DNA from: Dyadobacter arcticus
GTDB lineage: Bacteria > Bacteroidota > Bacteroidia > Cytophagales > Spirosomataceae
NCBI RefSeq assembly: GCF_011762185.1
Contig: NZ_JAASQJ010000002.1
Span: 930,001 to 994,000 of the forward strand
Length of the DNA: 64,000 nucleotides
Direction of reading: 5' to 3'
The position numbers were made by a program, and so were the translations under genes. A model generated the notes under the pieces. It saw only the letters and a program-made list of their open reading frames with translations, did no database searches and was not told where the DNA came from. This document shows positions 53,802 to 61,521 of this stretch, in pieces. The stretch's first letter is position 1, and the number at the start of each line of letters is the position of its first letter.

Positions 53802-56800
53802 TTAGAAGCCGAAGTTTAACGAGACCTGATAAGACCTGTAATTCGGCATACTGCTGTGGTCGGTTCCGCGGTCCCAGGCTGAGTTATTTGCACCGGATAC
53901 AATTTCAGGATCCATTCCTGTGTATTTGGTCAATGTGAACAGGTTACGTCCGGACAATACCAATTGGAGTTTCCTGAAACCTTTAATCTTGGTCAGTTTT
54001 GCAAAATCCAACCCAAGGGAAATATTTCTCAGACGAAGGAAAGAAGCGTCTTCATAAAAATAATCTTTGGTACCATTTCTGGTAACTGCTGCATATACAC
54101 CTCTGTAAAATGCGGTCCATGCACCCGTTTCGCCATCAATCGTAAAAGGTTTCGAGTAATCAGCATGGATACCGTCGCGGTACATCCATTCTTTGGTTTG
54201 GTTGTAAAGATGACTTCCCTGGATCCAATCCAATTGAAATCCAAAATTCAGATAGTTCTTGAATGTAAAATCATTGATAAACGACAGGTTAAACTTGGGA
54301 TTAGGATCGCCAAAGCTGTATTTATCCGGCGTCACGTAAGGGAATTTCGTAGCCTTATCTATCACATATCCGTTGCTTCCCAGCGTATAGTTGCCTTTTT
54401 CAGCTTCTGTAAGAAATGGGGTCCCATCAGGTTTTTTGGCATCCAGGCTGTGGATCATTTTATGACCATAAAGCTGACCGATCTTTTCATCCTTCCGAAG
54501 CACGTAATTGGTACTTCCCGCATTGGAAATAATAACAATTTCCTGATCTCCAACCACCGAATTGATCTTAGATGTTTGCTTCGTGAAATTGGTCGTCAAA
54601 TTCCAGTTAAAACCTTTGCTATTATACATGGCCGCATTCAATGAAGCCTGCAAGCCATTAGAGCCCAATGAAAAAGCATTGGTTTTCAATGTTCCCGAAC
54701 CCGAAGTTGGCGCGACATCAATGCTCCATATTGCATTGTCTGTGGTACGTTTCCAATATGTAGCAGACAGCCGGACATCATTCAGCCAGTTTCCGCCTGG
54801 CATTATATTAAAGGTAATGTCGGTTCCAATTTCAAGTTCTTTGGAAACCTCCACACCCAAGTCAGGGTTGTTTTGATTTGGGTCAAAATAGAATGCATTG
54901 CTAGATCCTAAAACCTTTGTACTTAAAGTCACGTAGCGGTCGAAAGGTTTAGGCTGGATACCTGCTTCTCCGTACGCAGCGCGTAATTTAAATTCAGGAA
55001 CACGTTCAGCGAGCGCTCCGCCTTTCCAGAAATCAAATGACGACATTCTCAAATAAACATCTCCTCTTGGAAAAGTGAACGGCTTTGAACCCCCGCCGAA
55101 TGCAGAAGAATAATCACTCCTGAATCCTCCGGCTACACCAAAAATTTCACCATATTCAATTTTTTGGTTGACCAAATATCCATAAGTAATAAATGGCTCG
55201 GTGTAATCCTGGACAACCTTGAAGGAAGTTCCCTGCGTGCTTGTAAATGGCGTGTAATTGGGTAATCCTGCGGCAGCTGCTCCATAAAATTTAACGTTCT
55301 GATTGCGGTAATCAAAGGATAACTGCGTAGATGTCGTAATTGGAATGTTCCAGTGGAAATCGTCCTGAAAATTCGTGTAAATAAACGCCGTACCCAGAAA
55401 ATTCTGGAATGTCCTCGCGTAGGTATATTTATCGATACCACCTGTATTATCTGGACTGATCGCCGAGCCGACCCAGGTCGAAGCTGCAACAGAATTGGCG
55501 TTATCGGATTGGTTCTGAACAGTGTAAACGTAATCCTCCCGGTTGTAATTCAAACCATACTTCGCATCCAGTTCCAGAAACTTATTGACTTTATAGTTTA
55601 GGCTGAAATTTTGGATAATGTCAACTCTTTTATCATCGCTATCCGAATAATACTGGGCGTAGATCGGGTTGCTGCCGTTCACACCGGCCGCATCTCCAAG
55701 CCTGTTGATCGGGCTTCCGTCGGGTAACTTAAAATCGTAATCAACGAAAGCGCGGCTGTTGAAGATTGAGTAGATATTGTTACCGTTCACCGTGTTTTTG
55801 GTGTAAACCAATTGTGTTGTTGTCCGAAACCTCAACCCTTTTGCCAGCTGAACTCCGATATTAGACGTCAGATTACTCCGGTCATTAATACCATTGTTCA
55901 GGAAGTTTGATTTTTGATGGTTATTAGATGCGGAAACACTGAAATCGAATTTCTCACTGCCTCCCGAAATGGAAACATTATTGTTATAGGTATTGGCAGG
56001 AACGAAAAATTGTTTGAAGTGATCATGATACGCAAGATTTGCATTGTATGGCTTATCAGTTTTGTTCAACGGATCGGTACTGTTCCAGATCACGTTTTCT
56101 GAGTATAGACCAGTAAGCGGATCAATAGTAATCGGTTTGCCCGAAGAACCGATGATATTGTTGCTGCCATCTGTATTGTACCCATGAAATTCGGACTTGG
56201 CCATTCCGCCGACATTCAAATAGGTATTATTGGTGATTGCAGTTGAAAAATCAATCAGCAACTGGCCATTTTTACCTCTTTTCGTAAAAAGCTGAATAAC
56301 CCCGTTTGCACCCTGCGCCCCGTAGATGGAAGCTGAAGCGGCGCCTTGAACAACTTCAATGCGCTCAATGGAGTTGAGATCTATTGCATTCAGATCCGTT
56401 GACGCCATCTGAATACCATCAATGAGGATCATAGGAGAGGTACCACGGTTTACGGAGTTAATACCTCTCAACAGAATGTTGACCGAAGCACCCGGCGTAC
56501 CGTTTCCGCTGGTAATCTGCGCACCTGGGATTTTCCCGATCAGCGCCTGGTCCACCGAAGCGCTTGGCGTTTGTGGCAGGTTTTTACCAGAAATGGTTTC
56601 AACAGAAATGCCAAGTTTAGCTTTGGTGGTAGCCACGCCGCTACCTGTTACCACAACTTCACTCAAAATCCGTGCATCCGACACCAGTTTGACATCGATG
56701 ACCGATTCACTTCCCAGATCAAATTCCTGAGAGATCATGCCCACGAAACTGAAGATTAACTTGCCCTTGTCGGGCACCGTAATGCTGTACTTCCCGTCAA

Positions 56801-56969
56801 TGTCCGTGATCGCGCCGTTGTTGGTTCCGGCCACCAGGACATTCACCCCGGGGATTGGCGACGCGTCTTCGGCAGCGGTGACTGTGCCAGTAACACTTTT
56901 TTCTTGAGCCCATAGCAATGATGAGCAGAGGCACACCAGCAGTGTGCCGAGCAGTAGAGTTTTCTTCAT
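53802..56969 (-). CDS. SusC/RagA-like TonB-linked outer-membrane transporter
   Basis: TonB-dependent transporter of 1055 residues. A signal peptide (LLLGTLLVCLCSSLLWAQ) is followed by the carboxypeptidase-regulatory-like domain (VTGTVTAAEDASPIPGVNVL; GAITDIDGKYSI), the plug with SVDQALIGKIPGAQITS, INSVNRGTSPMILIDGIQ and EVVQGAASASIYGAQGANGV (the SusC YGARAANG-like signature), and a barrel ending in YQVSLNFGF. It passes oligomers captured by the SusD-like partner, 33 bases downstream. A full-consensus promoter is found 42 bases before its ATG, and no anti-sigma or sensor gene is adjacent. Confidence 0.95.
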   Translation of the reverse strand: MKKTLLLGTLLVCLCSSLLWAQEKSVTGTVTAAEDASPIPGVNVLVAGTNNGAITDIDGKYSITVPDKGKLIFSFVGMISQEFDLGSESVIDVKLVSDARILSEVVVTGSGVATTKAKLGISVETISGKNLPQTPSASVDQALIGKIPGAQITSGNGTPGASVNILLRGINSVNRGTSPMILIDGIQMASTDLNAIDLNSIERIEVVQGAASASIYGAQGANGVIQLFTKRGKNGQLLIDFSTAITNNTYLNVGGMAKSEFHGYNTDGSNNIIGSSGKPITIDPLTGLYSENVIWNSTDPLNKTDKPYNANLAYHDHFKQFFVPANTYNNNVSISGGSEKFDFSVSASNNHQKSNFLNNGINDRSNLTSNIGVQLAKGLRFRTTTQLVYTKNTVNGNNIYSIFNSRAFVDYDFKLPDGSPINRLGDAAGVNGSNPIYAQYYSDSDDKRVDIIQNFSLNYKVNKFLELDAKYGLNYNREDYVYTVQNQSDNANSVAASTWVGSAISPDNTGGIDKYTYARTFQNFLGTAFIYTNFQDDFHWNIPITTSTQLSFDYRNQNVKFYGAAAAGLPNYTPFTSTQGTSFKVVQDYTEPFITYGYLVNQKIEYGEIFGVAGGFRSDYSSAFGGGSKPFTFPRGDVYLRMSSFDFWKGGALAERVPEFKLRAAYGEAGIQPKPFDRYVTLSTKVLGSSNAFYFDPNQNNPDLGVEVSKELEIGTDITFNIMPGGNWLNDVRLSATYWKRTTDNAIWSIDVAPTSGSGTLKTNAFSLGSNGLQASLNAAMYNSKGFNWNLTTNFTKQTSKINSVVGDQEIVIISNAGSTNYVLRKDEKIGQLYGHKMIHSLDAKKPDGTPFLTEAEKGNYTLGSNGYVIDKATKFPYVTPDKYSFGDPNPKFNLSFINDFTFKNYLNFGFQLDWIQGSHLYNQTKEWMYRDGIHADYSKPFTIDGETGAWTAFYRGVYAAVTRNGTKDYFYEDASFLRLRNISLGLDFAKLTKIKGFRKLQLVLSGRNLFTLTKYTGMDPEIVSGANNSAWDRGTDHSSMPNYRSYQVSLNFGF

Positions 56970-57010
56970 CAGTAAGTATAGTTAGGTTGGTATCGAGGCT
57001 TGCCTCTAAG

Positions 57011-57041
57011 CAAATGTATTCAAATATCAATTCGATACAAA
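57011..57041 (-). promoter_or_regulatory. Promoter of the susCD operon
   Basis: On the minus strand TTTG (57038-57041), exactly 19 bases, then TACATTTG (57011-57018): a perfect match to the Bacteroidota promoter. Initiation near 57005 gives a leader of about 35 bases before the SusC ATG. Confidence 0.75.
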
Positions 57042-57544
57042 GAGTAGATTAATTGGAAAATGGGTTACATATTAAATTTTAATATGTTTTTAATTCAGTA
57101 TAATATTTTGCTAAAATTATAATAATTAAAATTTTATTCGTTTTAGAATTCCAGTTTCGTTCTTGCGCCGAGCCATCCTTCTGCCTGCAGTATGTATTGG
57201 CAAATTGTTTTTTAAAAAATATTATTAAATACCTGAGCAAAAATTCTTGATAATATTCTATAATTCCATTTTTGAAGCCTACGGTATAGTGCCTGCATCT
57301 TCCAATTTGCCAATCAAAGCATCATTAAGTAAACGATTATAACCTTATTATCAAACAATTACACAGCCAATTAATAAGGTGGCGCATTGAGATCGATTTC
57401 CTAAATGTTGCTGGATTCCATGATGTAGAATCGTCAAAATGTTCGTCAATGTCTATACGTCTTCATTAACAGACATCAGTAGTTTTTACCGGAATTCCTG
57501 CTTTTGCTGAAAACTTTTATCCAAATTTTTAACACTCTTTTACA
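57042..57544. other. AT-rich intergenic interval between susC and a divergent gene
   Basis: About 500 bases with no open reading frame or RNA gene that I can support. It may hold operators for the divergent susC-like gene and the sugar-isomerase-fold gene. A weak TGTCT/AGACA inverted repeat occurs near 57449-57475. Confidence 0.6.
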
Positions 57545-58396
57545 ATGAAGAAAGTAAACAAGATGGTGTATTTCGCGCTCGGCGTGCTGTTGTCTTTCAA
57601 TGGCTTCGGGCAGGGACAACCTGTATTCACCAATCCCATAGGCTTGCAGGCATATACTTTCCGTGGCAGTTGGGGCAAGGGAATAGAGGCTACATTGGAT
57701 ACAATTAAGTCCCTGGGCATTAAGGAATTGGAAGGCGGGCCGATTAAAGGGATGACAACGGAGGAACTTCGCAAGCAACTTGACAAGAGAGACATTAAAA
57801 TGATTTCCATTGGCGCCGATTACAAATTGATCGCCGCAAGCACCGAAGAAACGATCAAGAATTGCAAAATCCTGGGCGCTACCTATGTGATGGTACCCTG
57901 GATCCCTCACAAAGGTGCATTCGACCTGGCAACGGCGAAACAGGCTGTGGCTGACTTCAATAAAGTGGGCAAAGAATTGAAAGATGCAGGCATTACCTTC
58001 ACATACCATAACCATGGATACGAATTCGAGCCTTATGAAGATGGTACCTTGTTCGACTACCTCGTAAAAAATACTAATCCTGATTACGTTTCTTTCGAAA
58101 TGGATATCCTATGGACTGCGTTTCCCGGACAAGATCCTGCGAAGTTGCTCCTGAAATATCCAGGCCGCTGGAAGTTAATGCACCTGAAAGACCTTAAAAA
58201 AGGGGTTGTTGGAAATTTGTCCGGCGGAACGCCAACGACCAATGACGTAGCGCTTGGAAACGGCTCGATTGACATTCCCGCCATTTTGAAAGCCGCAAAA
58301 AAAGTGGGGGTTGAGCACTACTTCATTGAAGATGAAAGTCCATCTTATCTGAAGCAGATACCGGTTACGATCGCTTATATTAAGAATATCAAGTAG
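57545..58396 (+). CDS. Exported sugar phosphate isomerase/epimerase-fold protein
   Basis: TIM-barrel protein of 283 residues of the AP-endonuclease-2/xylose-isomerase-like family. It has a signal peptide (MVYFALGVLLSFNGFGQGQ), so it should act in the periplasm. Motifs include IGLQAYTFRGSWGKGIEATL, the metal-site region FTYHNHGYEFEP with His-x-His, VSFEMDILWTAFPGQDP, KLMHLKDLKKG and LGNGSIDIPAIL, and IEDESPS near the end. Relatives include periplasmic sugar dehydratases and epimerases in glycan use. It is divergent from the susCD operon and could process the imported sugar, which is inference from position. Confidence 0.88.
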   Translation: MKKVNKMVYFALGVLLSFNGFGQGQPVFTNPIGLQAYTFRGSWGKGIEATLDTIKSLGIKELEGGPIKGMTTEELRKQLDKRDIKMISIGADYKLIAASTEETIKNCKILGATYVMVPWIPHKGAFDLATAKQAVADFNKVGKELKDAGITFTYHNHGYEFEPYEDGTLFDYLVKNTNPDYVSFEMDILWTAFPGQDPAKLLLKYPGRWKLMHLKDLKKGVVGNLSGGTPTTNDVALGNGSIDIPAILKAAKKVGVEHYFIEDESPSYLKQIPVTIAYIKNIK

Positions 58397-58411
58397 TAAG
58401 TTGACAAAGTT

Positions 58412-58500
58412 GAGCGTAGTCTAAAGACTACGCTCGCGCTTTATCCGGTCTCCGGACCGGAGAGCAGACTTGGCAAGTCTTTAAGACTTACCAAGTCTGC
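58412..58500. repeat. Three consecutive perfect or near-perfect hairpins in an intergenic element
   Basis: Hairpin 1: GAGCGTAGTC-TAAA-GACTACGCTC (58412-58435). Hairpin 2: TCCGGTC-TCCG-GACCGGA (58444-58461). Hairpin 3: a 17-base arm at 58464-58480, loop TTA, arm at 58484-58500 with one mismatch. The tips are similar: GTC-TAAA-GAC, GTC-TCCG-GAC and GTCT-TTA-AGAC. The third shares CAAGTCTTnAAGACTT with the terminator at 3971-4031. No T tract follows, so simple termination does not explain it; a REP-like repeat family is likely. Confidence 0.75.
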
Positions 58501-58550
58501 AAGTCTAGAACTACCGGGATAGTTTTATACTTTGCAGAAAAAAGGATTAT

Positions 58551-59507
58551 ATGGAACCAGCATTATTAGATCAGGTCCCTTCGCTGGATCTGGCTGACTT
58601 CACATCCGGCAATGCCGAGCAAAAACAGCAATTTGTGGCCGACCTGGGGTCTGCATTTACCAATATTGGCTTCGCCGCAATCAAGAATCATGGTTTGAGC
58701 GATGACCTTCGGGCCAAACTTTATGATACGGTGCGCCAATTTTTCACAGAGCCTGATATCATCAAAAAACAATACGAATTCCCGGAGCTTTTTGGGCAAA
58801 GGGGATATATCGGAAAAGGGAAGGAAACCGCAAAAGGCTTCAAAGTCGCTGATCTTAAAGAATTCTACCACATCGGTCAGCCCGAACCAACCGGCAGTAT
58901 GCCCTCCAACGTTTTTCCGACAGAAATACCTGACTTCGAAAAATATACATTGGAAGTGTACCGGACATTCGAAAGTGCCGGAAAAACGCTTCTGCGTGCC
59001 ATTGCAATCTATCTTGATCTGCCTGAGGACTATTTTGAGGATAGGGTGAAAAATGGAGACAGCCTCTTACGCGCATTGCATTACTTCCCAATTCCTAATC
59101 CAGAGCTGGTTGCAGAAGGCGCCGTGAGGGCTGCCGCGCACGGTGACATTAACCTCATTACTTTATTAATGGGCGCCAGCGCGGAAGGGCTGGAAGTGTT
59201 GCGGAGAGACGGACAATGGATCGCGATCACCGCATTACCCGACCAGATCGTAGTAAATGTGGGCGATATGCTCGACCGCCTCACCAATCATAAATTGAAA
59301 TCCACCATCCATCGGGTAGTTAACCCGCCGCGGGAAAAGATGGGCACTTCCCGTTATTCCATTCCATTTTTCATGCACCCGCGCGCGGATATGGACCTTA
59401 CTTGTCTGGAAAGCTGCGTTTCTCAGCAACATCCCAAACTGTATACCAATATGACTGCCGGAGAATTTCTAGATGAACGTCTGCGAGAATTGGGATTGAA
59501 AAAATAA
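58551..59507 (+). CDS. 2-oxoglutarate/Fe(II) oxygenase, isopenicillin-N-synthase family
   Basis: Double-stranded beta-helix dioxygenase of 318 residues, cytoplasmic. The N-terminal DIOX_N region is SLDLADFTSGNAEQ to GFAAIKNHGLSDDL. Iron ligands are His197 and Asp199 in AAHGDINLITLL, and His254 in KSTIHRVV; the 2-oxoglutarate-binding Arg268-x-Ser270 follows in GTSRYSIPFF. All three facial-triad residues are present, so it should be active. The substrate is unknown; there is no beta-lactam or secondary-metabolite cluster around it. Upstream lies the triple-hairpin repeat and downstream the chromate transporter. Confidence 0.92.
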   Translation: MEPALLDQVPSLDLADFTSGNAEQKQQFVADLGSAFTNIGFAAIKNHGLSDDLRAKLYDTVRQFFTEPDIIKKQYEFPELFGQRGYIGKGKETAKGFKVADLKEFYHIGQPEPTGSMPSNVFPTEIPDFEKYTLEVYRTFESAGKTLLRAIAIYLDLPEDYFEDRVKNGDSLLRALHYFPIPNPELVAEGAVRAAAHGDINLITLLMGASAEGLEVLRRDGQWIAITALPDQIVVNVGDMLDRLTNHKLKSTIHRVVNPPREKMGTSRYSIPFFMHPRADMDLTCLESCVSQQHPKLYTNMTAGEFLDERLRELGLKK

Positions 59508-59520
59508 CCCTCAAGAACAC

Positions 59521-60708
59521 TTGGCTTTTCCTCCCATTCGCCGGTTTCGCTACATCATTTATCTGATGGATATACTCTTGCTGTCATTGACGGCATTTGG
59601 CGGCCCGCAGGTACATTTAATGATGATGATCGAGAGGTTGGTCAAAAAGCGGAGATACATTACCGAAGAAGAGTTGCTCGAACTGCAGGCGCTTTGTCAG
59701 GTATTGCCTGGTCCGAGTTCTACGCAGACGGTGACGGCTATTGGTCTCAAAATCGGCGGTCAGCCTCTCGCTTACCTAAGTCTGATCGTTTGGTCAATAC
59801 CTGCTATGTTTTTGATGACAGCGGCTGCGATAGGTATTCATTATCTGGAACGCCATTCCATTTCACTGTCATTCACGCGGTTTGTCGGTCCAATGGCCGT
59901 CGCATTCCTGATGTATGGCGCATATGCCATCGCCCGAAAAGTGATCCATAATGCGCAAGGATGGACATTCCTTATCATCTCAACAATGCTGGCATATATG
60001 TACCCGTCTCCCTATATGACCCCGGTACTCATTATTTCAGGCGGAATTGCTGCGTCGCTGAATTTCAAAAAGCACGAGAAAATGGAAAAGGGCCCGATCA
60101 GAATCATCTGGCGTCCTATAATCTTCTGGATTTCGGTATTGATTGCGGCAGCCATCATTGGTAAACTTACCAACTCGCTGCCGGTAAGGCTTTTTGAGAA
60201 CTTTTACAGGAATGGCAGCCTGGTTTTTGGCGGTGGCCAGGTACTGATACCCCTCCTTTATAATGAGTTTGTAGAGTTTAAACATTACCTGACAGACCAG
60301 GAGTTTCTGGCAGGAATGGCTCTTACACAAGTCGTGCCCGGGCCTGTATTTTCTATTGCGACGTTTGTCGGAAGTGTGTCGCTGCAATCACACGGCTGGC
60401 TCGGACAGATTGTAGGAGGGTTCGTGGCAACTGCCGGGATATTCCTGCCCGGTACATTTTTCATCTTTTTTGCCTATCCATTTTGGGACCAGCTCAAAAA
60501 GTACCGCGGTATCCGCGCTTCCCTCGAAGGCATCCACGCCGCAAGCTGCGGACTTACCATTGCGGCAGCCATATCGCTTTTTCAACCCATGATGAATGAT
60601 ATACAGCCTCTGCTTACTGTAATTATTACCCTGCTCCTTTTAACATTCGCCAAGATCCCTTCTTACGTAATTATCATCGCCGGGCTGTTGCTAGGGCTGA
60701 TATTTTAA
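59521..60708 (+). CDS. chrA: Chromate transporter ChrA
   Basis: Inner-membrane transporter of 395 residues with two CHR domains. The first has LTAFGGPQVHLMMMIERLV and LPGPSSTQTVTAIGLKIGG; the second has FGGGQVLIPLLYNEFV and MALTQVVPGPVFSIATFVG. About ten to twelve helices are predicted. CHR proteins export chromate, or take up sulfate-like anions in some cases. The start is a TTG at 59521, thirteen bases after the oxygenase stop; an ATG at 59566 would remove fifteen residues before the first helix. Chromate resistance itself is inferred from the family. Confidence 0.92.
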   Translation: MAFPPIRRFRYIIYLMDILLLSLTAFGGPQVHLMMMIERLVKKRRYITEEELLELQALCQVLPGPSSTQTVTAIGLKIGGQPLAYLSLIVWSIPAMFLMTAAAIGIHYLERHSISLSFTRFVGPMAVAFLMYGAYAIARKVIHNAQGWTFLIISTMLAYMYPSPYMTPVLIISGGIAASLNFKKHEKMEKGPIRIIWRPIIFWISVLIAAAIIGKLTNSLPVRLFENFYRNGSLVFGGGQVLIPLLYNEFVEFKHYLTDQEFLAGMALTQVVPGPVFSIATFVGSVSLQSHGWLGQIVGGFVATAGIFLPGTFFIFFAYPFWDQLKKYRGIRASLEGIHAASCGLTIAAAISLFQPMMNDIQPLLTVIITLLLLTFAKIPSYVIIIAGLLLGLIF

Positions 60709-60775
60709 GAATTTGGGGTTTAATGGCAAAACTGATTTCTATGCTTATCTTTACAAGACACCTAATTTCCCAACC

Positions 60776-61018
60776 ATGCTTTTAGAGCTTGATGATCAAA
60801 TCGTACAAAGTACGGGCCTGAGTCCGGAGGAACTGAGAATTGAACTTGCCGTACAATTGTATAAGCAAGAAAAATTAACAGTCGGCCAGGGAGGAAGAAT
60901 GACTGGGATGGGTTCAGTTAAATTTCAGCAGGAACTCGGCAGAAGACGGATTTCATCACCGTTTACCAAAGAGGATCTGAACTCTGATTTAGAGACATTA
61001 GCTGGCTTATTTCAGTGA
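60776..61018 (+). CDS. UPF0175 family antitoxin-like protein
   Basis: Protein of 80 residues. The ATG at 60776 gives MLLELDDQIVQSTGLSPEEL, matching the UPF0175 pattern; an upstream TTG would add unrelated residues. Further family motifs are LAVQLYKQEKLTVGQGGRMTGMG and FQQELGRRRISSPFTKEDL, with a predicted ribbon-helix/helix-turn-helix DNA-binding role. In many genomes it is the antitoxin partner of a DUF3368 PIN-like protein, exactly as here: the next GTG overlaps its stop by four bases. Confidence 0.88.
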   Translation: MLLELDDQIVQSTGLSPEELRIELAVQLYKQEKLTVGQGGRMTGMGSVKFQQELGRRRISSPFTKEDLNSDLETLAGLFQ

Positions 61019-61425
61019 TTGTAGTTAGTGACACGTCTGTTATCAGTGGCTTAATACAAGCAGAGAGCCTGTTTATTCTTCAAAAACTCTACAAAAGAAT
61101 AGTAATTCCAAACGAAGTATTCTTCGAACTTAATAAACTTGACAAGCGATACCTTGATCAGTTATCAAATGACTGGATTGAAGTTATCAAGGTTACTAAA
61201 ACCCCGTTGCTAAATGAACTTTCGTCAATATTAGACCTTGGAGAAGCCGAGGCGATAATGTTGGCGAGAGAACTAAATGCTGATGTTCTGTTGATTGATG
61301 AGAAAAAGGGAAGGATGATTGCTTCCAAAATGGGTGTTAAAATTACCGGAATTCTAGGAACACTTATAGAAGCTAAGCGTCAGAATCTCATTAAAGAAGT
61401 CAAACCGATTTTAAAAACACTATAG
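61015..61425 (+). CDS. DUF3368 PIN-like toxin, shortened by a frame break
   Basis: Protein of 136 residues from a GTG start. The PIN-like acidic pattern is visible: VVSDTSVISGLIQ (Asp6), LNKLDKRY, LDLGEAEAIMLARE (Glu81 and Glu83 region) and DVLLIDEKKGR. It then stops at 61423-61425. Reading on in the -1 frame continues a natural family C-terminus (ATA at 61422 onward, IEDVGVWFSPDLI) to a stop at 61506-61508, giving about 160 residues, close to the usual family length. A T TTA AAA heptamer lies at 61410-61416. Either one base was lost or the frame is shifted during translation. The remaining protein might be inactive, but its catalytic part is intact. Confidence 0.85.
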   Translation: MIVVSDTSVISGLIQAESLFILQKLYKRIVIPNEVFFELNKLDKRYLDQLSNDWIEVIKVTKTPLLNELSSILDLGEAEAIMLARELNADVLLIDEKKGRMIASKMGVKITGILGTLIEAKRQNLIKEVKPILKTL

Positions 61426-61508
61426 AAGACGTTGGAGTATGGTTCAGTCCGGATCTGATCATAGAAGTATTGACTAGAGTGAATGAAATTAACATTAATA
61501 AAGACTAG
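61422..61508 (+). pseudogene. Out-of-frame C-terminus of the DUF3368 protein
   Basis: 28 codons in the -1 frame reading IEDVGVWFSPDLIIEVLTRV to the TAG at 61506-61508, the sort of ending expected for DUF3368 proteins (GFWxSxELxxxVL). The join is at or just before 61422, where the -1 frame follows directly from the T TTA AAA site. Confidence 0.7.
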
Positions 61509-61521
61509 CTTTTTAAGACAA

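Noticed and set aside
58412..58500. CRISPR array
   Set aside because: The three units are different palindromes without regular spacers or a cas gene.
58551..59507. Beta-lactam antibiotic biosynthesis
   Set aside because: The isopenicillin-N-synthase-like fold is shared by many 2-oxoglutarate oxygenases, and no ACV synthetase or related gene is nearby.
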